Below the pieces are notes generated by a model. The model saw nothing but the letters and a program-made list of their open reading frames with translations. It did no database searches and was not told the DNA's origin. DNA of 64,000 bases from AP-15 sp963833745 (GTDB lineage: Bacteria; Pseudomonadota; Alphaproteobacteria; ATCC43930; CGMCC-115725), in NCBI GenBank assembly GCA_963833745.1, contig CAWHZD010000004.1:992001-1056000 (forward strand), read 5' to 3'. Of the stretch, positions 26,560 to 36,411 are shown piece by piece (position 1 is the first letter of the stretch; each line of letters begins with the position of its first letter). The translations under genes and the position numbers were made by a program.

Positions 26560-27453
26560 ATGCTCACAGATGCACAGCGCGCCGCCTATGATCGGGACGG
26601 CTTCATCGTCGTCCCCGACATCTTCTCGGCTGCGGAGATCGCGGAGCTGCGTCGGGTGACCGACGAGTTCGTGTCCGCGTCGGCGACGGTGACGGCCAAC
26701 GACTCTATTTATGACCTTGAGGAGACGCACTCGGTGGACGAGCCGCGGGTGCGCCGGCTGAAGGCGCCACATGCGATCCACCCGTTCTACATGCGCGCCA
26801 GCCGCAACCCCAAGGTCGTTGAACTGCTGACCGATCTGTGGGGGAGCCTGCGTTACAACTCGGGCAAACTCAACATGAAGTCGGCCGGCTATGGCGCGCC
26901 GATCGAATGGCATCAGGATTGGGCGTTCTATCCGCATACCAACGAGGATCTCGCCGCGGTCGGCATCATGATCGACGATGTCGACATGGAGAACGGTCCG
27001 ATGATGGTCGTGCCAGGCAGCCACAAGGGGCCGATCCACGACCATCATGGCCCGGACGGACGGTTCTGCGGCGCGATCGACCCGGAAAATTGCGACGTCG
27101 ACCTGTTGCATGCCGTGCCGTGCCTTGGCAAGGCCGGCTCGATCACGATCCACCACGTCCGCGCGGTACACGGCTCGGCGACCAATTTCTCGGGGCGGTC
27201 GCGCCGCTTCCTGTTGTACCAGTATCGCGCCGCCGATGCCTGGCCGCTGCTCGGGCTCAAGGAGGGCATCGAGAAATTCAACGAGCAGCTGATTGTTGGC
27301 GAGCCGAGCCTCGCGCCGCGGCTGGTGCCGCTGCCGGTGCGGATGCCGCTACCCCCGGCCGAGTATCAAGGCTCGATCTACGAGAACCAGCGCGCCAGCG
27401 GCCGGCGCTATTTCACGACCCCCGACGAGACTCCCCGCATTGCTGCGGAGTAG
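26560..27453 (+). CDS. Phytanoyl-CoA dioxygenase (PhyH) family oxygenase
   Basis: ATG at 26560 after GAGGGAGAAACCGA. The 297-residue protein begins MLTDAQRAAYDRDGFIVVPD, the standard PhyH start. IEWHQDWAFYPHTNEDLAAV provides the H-x-D iron ligands (about His118, Asp120), IMIDDVDMENGPMMVVPGSH follows, and HHVRAVHGSATNFSGRSRRF gives the distal histidine (about His204) and the 2-oxoglutarate-binding arginine. It should be a cytosolic Fe(II)/2-oxoglutarate hydroxylase. The following MFS genes hint at catabolism of an imported organic acid or amine, but the substrate is not predictable. Confidence 0.87.
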   Translation: MLTDAQRAAYDRDGFIVVPDIFSAAEIAELRRVTDEFVSASATVTANDSIYDLEETHSVDEPRVRRLKAPHAIHPFYMRASRNPKVVELLTDLWGSLRYNSGKLNMKSAGYGAPIEWHQDWAFYPHTNEDLAAVGIMIDDVDMENGPMMVVPGSHKGPIHDHHGPDGRFCGAIDPENCDVDLLHAVPCLGKAGSITIHHVRAVHGSATNFSGRSRRFLLYQYRAADAWPLLGLKEGIEKFNEQLIVGEPSLAPRLVPLPVRMPLPPAEYQGSIYENQRASGRRYFTTPDETPRIAAE

Positions 27454-28286
27454 GCGGGGACGCCGGCGGCGCGCCATGCATGGATTATCGCTACCGATGT
27501 GATCGACCGGCAATAGCGGCACGAGAGGAGCCTCGTCGAGCAATCAGCGCGGCGCGACTTATTGTTCAAATTTCTGCGCCAGATAATTTTCAAAATGACA
27601 CTCTGACCGACCCTGGCACCTCACGCATGAATGTAATTTAGGCAAGCTGGGAGCCGAGCGGCCATCCGCAAGCTTCACCACGTCATGCCGCAAGCCCGGG
27701 CGACTGCACCGCAACGCCATTTTCGGGTGAAACCCCGGAAATGATGCTGACCAAACAGATATCTGTGGTTCTATCATATCAGCTATGCTATTTTCGCAAG
27801 GCGCGGACAAATCTGCGCGCGCAACAGGAGAGGCGAGCGTGACGCTATGACCTCGCGAGGGCCTCGCGTCTGGGAGGCGAGAGGGACACGACGACTGCCG
27901 GCTACGATCCTGACGTGGTGAGCAACCGCGCAGCAATGTATGACGAGTCGCGATTTCTCTCGGACGGAGCAGGGCGTGATGCGACGGGTGATCCGCGGCC
28001 TCTGCGAACCGACAGTGGGACAATGGCCAAGGGTCTTCCTCAGCCTCTCGCTTTGATTTCATGGCCTCAAGGGGTCAATAGGCGAGCAACAAAAAGAATG
28101 CCGCCAAACATGAATAGGAAAAACACGTCGATCCGGGCTGCATCTCATGCGACTGCATAGAATCTGCGAGGCGTAGTCACAACACCGAGCGAGCAACATA
28201 AACTGATTCCTCGATAAAGCGACGCGCCGGCCTCTCGCCCGTTTTGCGCTCCCGCATGGTCCCCCGGGTTCGACCAGGAGGTCACC
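27454..28286. other. Intergenic region of about 830 bp, no gene seen
   Basis: No frame resembles a known protein. An AT-rich patch near 27760-27800 (TATCATATCAGCTATGCTATTTTC) could hold a promoter for the MFS gene downstream; this is only a composition argument. The MFS gene has its own GACCAGGAGGTCACC ribosome binding site. Confidence 0.4.
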
Positions 28287-29699
28287 ATGGCAGAAATCCG
28301 CCGGATCGGCCGCCGATCGCCAACGGCCGCCAGCTTTGTGCTCGGCCGCAAGCTCGACAGCATCCCATTCAGCGCTTACCACATGCTGATCATCGCCGTG
28401 CTGGCCCTCGTCGGGTTTGTCGAGGGCTACGACCTGTCGATCACCGGCTCGCTGCTGGTGCTCGCCAAAGCGCCGCTGCATCTGACCGGGTCAGACATCA
28501 GCTGGCTCGCCGTCGGCCCGACCTTCATGCTGTGCGTCGGCGGCTTCGCGTCTTCGGCGGTATCCGACCACTGGAGCCGAAAGACCGTCATGCAAATCGG
28601 GGTCATCGCTACCACTTTTTTTACCTTGCTGATCCCGCTGGTGCAAACCGCCGAGCAGCTGATCATCCTGCGTTTGCTGACCGGCCTTGGCGCCGGTGGC
28701 GCCGTTTCGGCGGCGTTCCCGATCGCCGCCGAATTGATGCCGGCGCAGCACCGGCGCACCTACGGCGCGATCTATGAGATGGGGCTGGCCGCCTCCTTTA
28801 CGTTGGTGCCGTTTATCGCCTTTCTGCTCGCGGGCAACCCGAACGCCTTTCGGTTTCTGGCGTTGCCGGGCGGGCTGGTGATAACCGTCGTGCCGGTGCT
28901 GATCTATTTCGTGCTTCCCGAAAGCCCGCGCTGGCATTTGCGCAAAGGCCGGTTGCAGGCGGCGGTAGACACCGTCAATCAGATCATCCGGCGGTCCGGA
29001 GACCGTGTCCCGCCGCTGACGGTGGGAGTGCTCGGGGACAGCGAGCAGACCACACGCGAGCAGCTTCCGCCCTATTGGGCTTTGTTCGGCCGGGGGCAGC
29101 TGCGCTGGACCACGGTCGGGATCTTGATCGGCATCTGCGCCGGTACCGCTTCTTTTATGATTCACGTGCTGCTGCCAAAGGCGATCGTCGATCAGGGTGC
29201 CGCCGTCGCCTTCAGTTTCGGGCTCAGTTCGCTGGTATACCTCGCAAGCATTCCGGGAAAGGCCTTCACGGGCTTTCTGATGGAGATCATCGGGCGGCGG
29301 TGGACGATCGCCTACGCGCTCGCCGGATCGCTGCCCGGCCTGTTCTTGATGCTGATGGCGCACCGGCTGGGGCAATTCGCGACGGTGGCGATGGTCACGG
29401 GTGCGCTGATCACCGGTTTCACGGTATTGTCGGCCTTCAGCGCCACCCGGGTCTACGTCTCTGAGCAGTTCCCGACGGCATTGCGCGGCCGTGGGCACAT
29501 CTTCAGCGAGTTGTTCGCGCGGCTCTTCGCCGGCGTGCTGGTGCCGTTTTTAATGGTGCCGCATACCGGCTCGCCGACGATCTTCTTCGGCACGATTTTG
29601 GTCGTGGTGGCGATTGGTGCCTTCATCCCGTTGCTCCTTGGCCGTGAGACCGTCGGCCAACTCGAAACCGTCACCGAGGGCGTACCGGCGTTGGCTTGA
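28287..29699 (+). CDS. MFS transporter (aromatic-acid/sugar-porter-like)
   Basis: ATG at 28287 follows AGGAGGTCACC. The 470-residue protein has 12 predicted membrane helices. MLIIAVLALVGFVEGYDLSI is helix 1 with the G-x-x-x-G-Y-D motif seen in acid:proton symporters. The cytoplasmic loop 2-3 is degenerate (SDHWSRKTVMQ), helix 4 carries the R-L-L-T-G-L-G-A-G-G motif, and PESPRWHLRKGR ends the first half as in sugar/aromatic-acid porters. It probably imports an organic anion with protons. It is followed 117 bp later by a second MFS gene, likely in one unit. Confidence 0.82.
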   Translation: MAEIRRIGRRSPTAASFVLGRKLDSIPFSAYHMLIIAVLALVGFVEGYDLSITGSLLVLAKAPLHLTGSDISWLAVGPTFMLCVGGFASSAVSDHWSRKTVMQIGVIATTFFTLLIPLVQTAEQLIILRLLTGLGAGGAVSAAFPIAAELMPAQHRRTYGAIYEMGLAASFTLVPFIAFLLAGNPNAFRFLALPGGLVITVVPVLIYFVLPESPRWHLRKGRLQAAVDTVNQIIRRSGDRVPPLTVGVLGDSEQTTREQLPPYWALFGRGQLRWTTVGILIGICAGTASFMIHVLLPKAIVDQGAAVAFSFGLSSLVYLASIPGKAFTGFLMEIIGRRWTIAYALAGSLPGLFLMLMAHRLGQFATVAMVTGALITGFTVLSAFSATRVYVSEQFPTALRGRGHIFSELFARLFAGVLVPFLMVPHTGSPTIFFGTILVVVAIGAFIPLLLGRETVGQLETVTEGVPALA

Positions 29700-29816
29700 A
29701 GAGGTGGTCAGCAGAGGTGCCGCCATAAAAAAGTGTGGGGTGATCGCGCTCTGGTGCCCTACAGTTTCAGCAAGGCCCTGGTTAAGGGTCCCTTCACAAA
29801 GGGGAGGAACGAGCGG

Positions 29817-31094
29817 ATGACAATGGTCGCCGGAGGTTTGAAGCCCATCCCATGGTGGAAGGAGCCGACCAAGGAGCAATGGCTGGCTTGGTCGGCCGCG
29901 TGGCTGGGCTGGACCCTGGACGCATTTGATTTCACGATCTTCCTGCTGATCATGCTGCCGATCTCGCAGGAATTTCATGTCCCGCTGACGGCGGTGACTG
30001 CGGTCTTCACCCTAACCCTGTGGATGCGGCTCATCGGGGCGACCGGATCGGGCTGGCTGGCCGATCGGATCGGTCGCAAAAAACCGCTGATGATCTCGAT
30101 CGCCTGGTACTCGGCGTGCAACTTCATCGCCGCTTTTTCGCCGGCGTTCTGGTTCCTGTTTCTGTTCCGGGCATTGCTGGGCATCGGCATGGGAGCGGAA
30201 TGGCCCTGCGGAGCGTCGCTGGCGATGGAGAGCTGGCCGATCCGCTCACGAGGCTTTATGGCCGGTGTATTGCAGGCTTCCTGGGGCCTCGGCGCCCTGC
30301 TGTCGAGCGCCGCCTACGGGTTGCTCTATACATCGATCGGCTGGCGCGGCCTGTTGATGATTGGCGTCCTGCCGGCCCTCTCGATCGTCTATGTGCGGAA
30401 GTTTGTGCAAGAGCCGCCGGTCTGGGTTGAGAACCGAAGGCTGCAGCGCCTACAGCAGCGCGAAGTCAAAGTGCCGCTGTTCAAGATCTTTAAGCGGGGC
30501 ATGCTCTACAACACGCTGACCGCGTGCTGGTGGATGGCCAGCGCGTTTGTCGTCGGGTATTCGATCGGCGGGCTGTTCCCTACCTATTTGCAAAAGGATC
30601 TGCTCCTCAGCCCCGGCCTCGTAGCACTGCCGGTCATGCTGCAGAGCCTGGTGTTCTTTTTGTCGGGTTCGCTCTGGGGCTGGCTGGCGGATCGCATCGG
30701 CCGCCGCTGGGCAATCATGATGCCAGTCCTGCTGACGATCCCGATCGCGCCGCTCTATCTGTTGACCCACAATTACACGATGATCGTCGTGTTTTTCACA
30801 TTGCAGGGCGCGTTCGGCGCCGGCGGCATGCACGTTCTCCATCCAGCCTATCTCTCCGAACGATTTCCGACCGAGGTCCGCGCCACGGCAAGCGGCTTTG
30901 TCTATCACCAGGGGGCGATTTTTGGTGGTTTGGTCGCACCGGTCATAACCTATTTCGCCATCAACTGGCATTTGGGGTTTGCGATCCCCATGCTCGTCGG
31001 CACCACGTTGGGCTGCATCAGCGCCTTCGCGGCGGTTCTGCTTGGTCCCGAGACCAGAGGCACGGTGCTCAGCGCCGAACTGTCGGTGGCCTGA
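29817..31094 (+). CDS. MFS transporter, SHS (lactate/pyruvate)-like
   Basis: I choose ATG 29817, preceded by GGGGAGGAACGAGCGG, over an upstream in-frame start. The 425 residues begin with a cytoplasmic WWKEPTKEQWLAWSAAWLGW, then TLDAFDFTIFLLIMLPISQE, the D-x-x-D-F/Y signature of the sialate/lactate SHS family. Loop 2-3 is GWLADRIGRKKPLMIS and is repeated as WGWLADRIGRRWAIMM between helices 8 and 9. It likely imports a monocarboxylate. Together with the preceding carrier it flanks the oxygenase and TetR genes. Confidence 0.82.
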   Translation: MTMVAGGLKPIPWWKEPTKEQWLAWSAAWLGWTLDAFDFTIFLLIMLPISQEFHVPLTAVTAVFTLTLWMRLIGATGSGWLADRIGRKKPLMISIAWYSACNFIAAFSPAFWFLFLFRALLGIGMGAEWPCGASLAMESWPIRSRGFMAGVLQASWGLGALLSSAAYGLLYTSIGWRGLLMIGVLPALSIVYVRKFVQEPPVWVENRRLQRLQQREVKVPLFKIFKRGMLYNTLTACWWMASAFVVGYSIGGLFPTYLQKDLLLSPGLVALPVMLQSLVFFLSGSLWGWLADRIGRRWAIMMPVLLTIPIAPLYLLTHNYTMIVVFFTLQGAFGAGGMHVLHPAYLSERFPTEVRATASGFVYHQGAIFGGLVAPVITYFAINWHLGFAIPMLVGTTLGCISAFAAVLLGPETRGTVLSAELSVA

Positions 31095-31420
31095 CCCATA
31101 AATTGACCCGTAACCCCTTTCCCTCCTGTGATCGGCTTTTGGTATCTTGCGGGCTGTTTTTCACGCGCGGATCCGGTGCCAGGACAGGCGTTGGAAGACC
31201 AGCACGCGCCACGAGATGCACCGGGTTAATCACGTAAAAGTTTTTGGCGTATCGCCGGCGGCAGACGCCGTGGGTCGGCGTTCGGCGTCACGGCGCTCGA
31301 CGTGTGATATGGCCGTGGCGCAAGCGATCGCGCGCCGGCTCTGCTGCGGGCACGCGCGACCGGCGTAGTTCTTCGAGACGCGCACGGATTACCGCAAAAT
31401 CGATCAGCCCACAGCCTTAG
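31095..31420. other. Intergenic region of about 325 bp, no gene seen
   Basis: The convergent ends of the MFS and TetR genes leave a GC-rich stretch without coding resemblance. No strong terminator hairpin with a T-run is visible. Confidence 0.4.
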
Positions 31421-32008
31421 CTAAGTAGTGATCTTTAACAGTTCCAATACACCGCGCGCGGCACCCCTCAGCACCGCGTGCGGCGGACGAGTCCGGGCCA
31501 GAACTCGAATGCCGAGAAGGACACTCAAAAGGACTTTGGCCAGTTCGGACGCCGGAGGAGTGGGCGCGATCGAGCCGTCCTTCTGCCCGGCCACGATGCA
31601 TCGGTGGAAGAATGTCTCGATGAAGATCATCTCTCGGGAGACGATCTTCTGAAACTCGGCGTCATAAGGTGCCAGTTCGAGCGCCGAGTTCACGAGCATG
31701 CACCCGCGGCGCTGTTTATCCGTTACCGATCGCTGGATGACCTCTTCAAAAAACGCGTGGATTGCCGGAAATGGTGGCAATTGCTCCAGGCGGGAAACCC
31801 GATCGTGGACACTCGTTTCAAGGTAATGAGCCAGCGCCTGACGATACAGCGATCGCTTGTCACCAAACGCGTTGTAGAGGCTGGCCCCGGTGATCCCCAT
31901 CTGTTCCGCGAGGTCCCGAATCGATGTCGCTTCAAAACCCTGCGCCCAGAAGCAGTTCATTGCTGCTTCGAGCACGGTGACCTCATCAAACTCTCTCGGT
32001 CGCGCCAT
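31421..32008 (-). CDS. TetR-family transcriptional regulator
   Basis: The better start is the ATG at 32006-32008 (MARPREFDEVTVLEAAMNCF), four codons inside the longest frame. WAQGFEATSIRDLAEQMGIT and GASLYNAFGDKRSLYRQALA form the TetR helix-turn-helix. The C-terminal part with RRGCMLVNSALELAPYDAEF is the ligand-binding domain of the group often found next to oxidoreductase or efflux genes. The 195-residue length is normal. It points away from the selenoprotein-like gene 372 bp upstream and may repress it or the MFS genes. Confidence 0.9.
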   Translation of the reverse strand: MARPREFDEVTVLEAAMNCFWAQGFEATSIRDLAEQMGITGASLYNAFGDKRSLYRQALAHYLETSVHDRVSRLEQLPPFPAIHAFFEEVIQRSVTDKQRRGCMLVNSALELAPYDAEFQKIVSREMIFIETFFHRCIVAGQKDGSIAPTPPASELAKVLLSVLLGIRVLARTRPPHAVLRGAARGVLELLKITT

Positions 32009-32380
32009 CGAACGCCTCACACGCCGCGCCCGCCATCCGGACTGCAGGTGTCGGGGGGCTCCATCGCTTGCGTATTAGAACGTCTGAACCAGAACGGCAA
32101 GACAACCTAAAGCGGCACGGCTCGGTCGACCCGCGCTCGATTCCCGTGCCGAGGATTGGTGACGCACGAAAGCCATTGCCGAAACTGCGAGCTCAGTGCA
32201 TTTTAGTGCGAACGATCTAAAAAGGGTATGCGGGGTGGGTCATGGGTTTGCAACAGGAGCCGCATGCCGTACGGGCGGAGTTCGTAATCAATGTCCAGCC
32301 GACCGTCAGCAAGGAGTCGAAGAGCATCTTGCTTGGACGGTCCGCCGCGACCGCCGCGCGGTAGCCAGAGGAGAGGTGCA

Positions 32381-33592
32381 GTGACGCGATTAACCGCCCT
32401 ACCGCCGGAACAGGCGAAACGCCTCGCCGAGGCCGAGTGTCCCAAATTCGAGACGACGCCCTGGGTAACCGGGCCTGCCTTATCGCAGCGACGAGTAGCA
32501 ATCGTATCCTCGGCCGGTCTCGTTGTCAGGGGCGAGATGCCGTTTCGCGGGCGGGATGCGGATTACCGGGCAATCCCGGCGGACACGAAGCCGGAGGAGC
32601 TGCTGGTCAGCCACATCTCGATCAATTTCGACCGCACCGGTCTGCAGGAGGATTGGAATGTCGCCTTCCCGCTCGAGCGGCTGAAGGAGCTTGCGGCTGA
32701 AGGTGTGATTGGCTCGGTTGCCGCGACGCATTACTCGTTCATGGGGGCCAGCGATCCGCTCCAGATGGAGCCTCATGCGCGCGAGTTGGCCGGGCATCTG
32801 AAGCGTGACCAGGTCGATGCCGTCCTCCTCTGCCCCGTTTGACCGGTGTGCACGCGCGCCGTGAGCGCGCTGGCTCACTATCTCGAGGAAGAGGGGGTTG
32901 CCACGGTCGCGATCAGCTTGATCCGGCCGCAGACTGAAAATACCAGACCGCCGCGCGCGCTGTGGGTTCCGTTCGAGTTGGGCCGGCCGTTCGGCCCTCC
33001 AGGTGATGCGGCATTCCAAAGGCGAGTCGTTCACAGCGCGCTGCGGATGCTCGAACGCGACAACGGCCCGGTGATCATCGAGGATTTCCCGGATGACGAT
33101 CCGCGCGGGCAACCCGATCCTGCCTGGCATCAGCCGCGGCTCCCCGCGACGACCGCCGCTGCCGCGGCCGAGACGATGTCGGCGCGGCTGGAGAGCGAAA
33201 TCGCGCAGTTGCGGGACGCGCACGACCATTGGGTCGCGCAGCATGGCCGCACGACAGTCGGGCTGAGCGGGCTGTCGATGGCTGAGTGCGGGCGCTTTGT
33301 CGCCGAGTGGCTCCGCGGGCAGGCGCCACCAAGCCCGCGCGAGGGATTCTCGGCGCCATTGGCGCTGCGTTTCGCGGTCGACGATCTGAAGGCCTACTAC
33401 TTGGAGGCGGCGGCCGCCGGAGCCGCCAAGCCGTCGAGCCTCCAGCTCGGTGACTGGTTCTGGAACGAGACCGCGGCTGGTGCTGCTATCCGGGCCCTGC
33501 GTGAGACTAGCCTCGCGAGCGAAGACGAGCGGCTTAAGCTGATTGCCGGCAATTTCATGGTTCCGGCGGCACGCACGCGCAGCGCGGGTTAA
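32381..33592 (+). CDS. Probable selenoprotein of the glycine/betaine/sarcosine/D-proline reductase (PrdB/GrdB) family, in-frame UGA
   Basis: GTG at 32381 after AGGAGAGGTGCA. The frame runs 153 codons (RVAIVSSAGLVVRGEMPFRG, SHISINFDRTGLQEDWNVAF, VDAVLLCPV) to a TGA at 32840-32842. It continues without shift as PVCTRAVSALAHYLEEEGVA and RPPRALWVPFELGRPFGPPG to the stop at 33592. Reading TGA as selenocysteine gives a 402-residue protein with U154-P-V-C157, a U-x-x-C redox motif at the position of the redox centre in this family. A GC-rich hairpin begins 11 nt after the UGA. Relatives reduce or bind small amines; the function of aerobic members is unknown. If the TGA is a true stop, the gene is dead. 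Confidence 0.75.
32854..32870 (+). promoter_or_regulatory. Candidate bacterial SECIS hairpin after the in-frame UGA
   Basis: GCGCGC at 32854-32859 pairs with GCGCGC at 32865-32870 around the 5-nt loop CGTGA. The loop starts 17 nt after the UGA and contains GU, which fits the distance and loop features of bacterial SECIS elements. The self-complementary GC run could also arise by chance in such GC-rich DNA. Confidence 0.5.
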
Positions 33593-33776
33593 GCGAAACG
33601 GAATGCATGAGATCAAAGGGCCTTCGACACCGGCGGCACGCCTGACGAGCGCTCAAGGTGATGCGCTTGCTACAGGTCGGATCATTCAGGAGAGCTCGCT
33701 CTTCGCGCTCAACGTATGCCCGCAGGCATGGCCGGCCGAGCGCCCCGGTCGAAGTTGATGGGCAAGACCGCCGGCT

Positions 33777-35384
33777 GTGGCCGATGTGGCTCGACTGCAC
33801 AGTGAGGCGGTTGTTCGGAGCTGCCCAAGCGGACGCGCACCAGCGGTGAGCGGAGCGCCAGATCGCGCAGCTCCCACGGTCAATCGGCCCGCCATCACGA
33901 TCTCGATCATGATGGCGACGATTATGCAGGCGATCGACACGACGATCGCTAACGTCGCGCTGCCACACATTCAGGGCAGCCTCTCCGCGGCGCAGGATCA
34001 GATCACCTGGGTCCTGACCTCCTATATCGTCGCCGCGGCGATCATGACCCCGCTGACCGGCTGGCTGGCCGGCGCTTTCGGCATTAAACGGGTCTTTTTG
34101 ATCTCGGTCGCCGGCTTTACCGTGGCTTCAGCACTGTGCGGTATGGCCGACAGCCTCGTGCAGATGGTGCTCTTTCGCTTGCTGCAAGGGATCTGCGGCG
34201 CGGCATTGATGCCGTTGTCACAAGCCGTGCTGCTACGCATCAACCCACCCGAGCGGCATGGCCAAGCGATGGCGGTATGGGGCACCGGAGCCATGGTCGG
34301 TCCGATCGTCGGTCCCGCGCTCGGCGGATGGCTGACCGACCATTACAACTGGCGTTGGGTGTTTTACATCAATCTGCCAGTCGGCATCATTGCCTTCCTC
34401 GGCATCCTTGCGTTCATTCATGAGACCCGTCAGACCCAGCGCGAGCGCTTCGATTTTTTCGGCTTTGCCGCGCTGGGCATCGCGATCGGCGCGTTGCAAA
34501 TGCTGCTCGACCGCGGCGAGCTCAAGGATTGGTTCCACTCGACCGAGATCCGGGTCACGGCGACGATCGCCGGCCTCGCCCTCTATCTGTTCGTGGTTCA
34601 TACAATTACGACGAGAGAGCCCCCGTTCCTCAACCGCGACCTGTTGCGCGACCGCAATTTCGTCGCCGGCCTCGTGCTGATGTTCTTTGTCGGGGTCATT
34701 ATGTTCGCGACGCTGGCGCTGCTGCCGCCGATGCTGCAGCAATCGATGCACTACCCGGTGGCGAGCGCCGGTCTTGTCATCGCGCCGCGCGGCATCGGTA
34801 CGATGGTTGCGATGTTCCTGGTCGGCCGCATCATCAACCTGGTGGATGTCCGTCTGCTCATCCTCAGCGGGCTCGCGCTGACTACTCTGTCGCTCTATCA
34901 AATGAGCGGGTTCTCGCTCGCCATGGATATGCAGCCGATTATCGTCTCGGGGCTGGTTCAAGGTTTCGGGCTGGGCTTTGTGTTCGTGCCGTTGAGTACG
35001 ATCAGCTTTGCGACCCTGCCGCGCTCGGTCCTGACCCAAGGCACCGCCTTATTCAGCCTGACGCGCAACATCGGTAGCAGCATCGGCATCGCGATCTTGG
35101 AGGCGTTGTTTATCGAGAACACCCAGACCGTGCATTCGCGCCTCGTCGAGCAACTGCGTCCGGACAACCCGCTGGCCCACGCGCCCTATCTAATGGCGCC
35201 CTACAGCCTGAGCACGACTACCGGTATTGCCGCGCTCAATGCCGAGGTGACGCGCCAGGCGCAGATGGTCGCTTATATTGACGACTTCAAATTGATGATG
35301 GCTATCGCCTTTCTGTCAGCGCCCTTGCTGTTGCTGCTGCGCAAGCCGCGCGGTGCACGCGCTCCTAGTCCCGCCGCCGAATAA
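33777..35384 (+). CDS. DHA2-family multidrug exporter (EmrB/QacA-like)
   Basis: The frame opens with GTG at 33777; a second GTG at 33846 (VSGAPDRAAPTVNRPAITIS) is equally likely since neither has a strong ribosome binding site. About 14 membrane helices are present. Helix 1 has MQAIDTTIANVALPHIQGSL, the DHA2 motif D1 (L-D-x-T-x-V-N-V-A-L-P). RLLQGICGAALMPLSQAVLL is motif B and WGTGAMVGPIVGPALGGWLT is motif C of antiporters. It exports hydrophobic compounds in exchange for protons. No membrane-fusion EmrA partner is adjacent, so it may act alone or with a remote partner. Confidence 0.9.
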   Translation: MADVARLHSEAVVRSCPSGRAPAVSGAPDRAAPTVNRPAITISIMMATIMQAIDTTIANVALPHIQGSLSAAQDQITWVLTSYIVAAAIMTPLTGWLAGAFGIKRVFLISVAGFTVASALCGMADSLVQMVLFRLLQGICGAALMPLSQAVLLRINPPERHGQAMAVWGTGAMVGPIVGPALGGWLTDHYNWRWVFYINLPVGIIAFLGILAFIHETRQTQRERFDFFGFAALGIAIGALQMLLDRGELKDWFHSTEIRVTATIAGLALYLFVVHTITTREPPFLNRDLLRDRNFVAGLVLMFFVGVIMFATLALLPPMLQQSMHYPVASAGLVIAPRGIGTMVAMFLVGRIINLVDVRLLILSGLALTTLSLYQMSGFSLAMDMQPIIVSGLVQGFGLGFVFVPLSTISFATLPRSVLTQGTALFSLTRNIGSSIGIAILEALFIENTQTVHSRLVEQLRPDNPLAHAPYLMAPYSLSTTTGIAALNAEVTRQAQMVAYIDDFKLMMAIAFLSAPLLLLLRKPRGARAPSPAAE

Positions 35385-35665
35385 GCGGCTCACACGTCGT
35401 AGCCATCGTAATCCTCGGACTCGCCATCTTTTAAAAAAGCAGATACGCGGCCGTGCGCTGTCTTCGATCACGAACCGATGCTCACTCGTTGATTCGGCGG
35501 CATCACCGCCGTATGGTTTGCGGTGCGGCTGCTGGTGTGTTTCGGATCACCACCTTGAGCGCACGATCGCGGTGCCGCTCATGGCAATTGGTCTGCTGCT
35601 AGTCGGCGAGCGGTTTCTGCCCGGGGCCTGCTGGCGCTCGTACTCCACTCAGCCGCGAATCGGAT
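35385..35665. other. Intergenic stretch, no gene seen
   Basis: Nothing with protein resemblance was found in the 280 bp between the exporter and the HemN-like fragment. Confidence 0.35.
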
Positions 35666-35985
35666 TTGATCAAAGATCGCTCACTCCCCTACCGTAGCCG
35701 GACCGAGGCTGCTGCTCGAAGAAGAGCGGTATACATTCATATCCCCTTCTGCGAGACGATCTGCACGTTCTGTCCCTTCGAGCGAGAGAGATACAAGGGG
35801 ACATCAGAGATAAGCGAATACGTTGAAGCGTTGCTAGACGAGTTCGCGCTAAAACACGAATATATCGGCCGACCGCTGGTGGATACCATCTTCATAGGCG
35901 GCGGTACCCCTTCGCTACTGACCCCGGCACAATTGAAAGAGATCGGTGGTGCGATCGAACAATATTTCGAGTTAGCGCCGCAGAT
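35666..35985 (+). pseudogene. HemN-like radical SAM enzyme, N-terminal fragment
   Basis: The frame shows AVYIHIPFCETICTFCPFER, the C-x3-C-x2-C cluster motif of coproporphyrinogen-dehydrogenase-like radical SAM proteins. GRPLVDTIFIGGGTPSLLTP, the GGGTP motif that contacts SAM, and AQLKEIGGAIEQYFELAP follow. Resemblance ends at about 35985; the following codons (QIITYRSLHELARWTYEE...) are unrelated and stop at 36166. The enzyme normally has about 400 residues, so this is a truncated remnant. The first residues lack a clear start with a ribosome binding site. Confidence 0.72.
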
Positions 35986-36411
35986 CATCACTTACCGCTC
36001 GCTGCACGAGCTGGCGCGCTGGACCTACGAGGAAAGCGCCGCGGTGCCGTTGCGGCGGGTGCGCTGGAAACCTCCGCCCGATTTCAGCGCCGATTTTCGG
36101 GGACGTGATGACCAAAACCGGGGTGAAACGCCCGCCCGGGTAGGGGAGGTAACGGAATTGCTTTGAGGGTCGATTTTGCGCGTTTCGTGCCGATTGGCCG
36201 CGGCCTCGAGCTCAGTAGCCTCCTCGTCAAAGACTCGGCATCGAGGCGCCAGGCCGGCGCCTCGCTGATGGTAATCCGCGACCACCTGCGGGCCCTCGAT
36301 CAGATCCCCCGCGCAGGATACCTAATCGCGAGTCACCCATTCGGGCGGTTGGTATAAGAATGACGCGGGACGCTGCGTCGGTCGATGACTGCCGAACAGA
36401 GGGACTGGTTT
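35986..36411. other. Unassigned stretch at the radical SAM truncation point
   Basis: The sequence following the HemN-like fragment looks like joined foreign DNA, possibly an IS end. I recognise neither a gene nor terminal repeats. Confidence 0.3.

Noticed and set aside
32480..33616. A 378-codon minus-strand ORF across the putative selenoprotein
   Set aside because: It is composed of Arg/Pro/Gly-rich shadow sequence with no family resemblance; the plus strand shows the conserved protein on both sides of the TGA.
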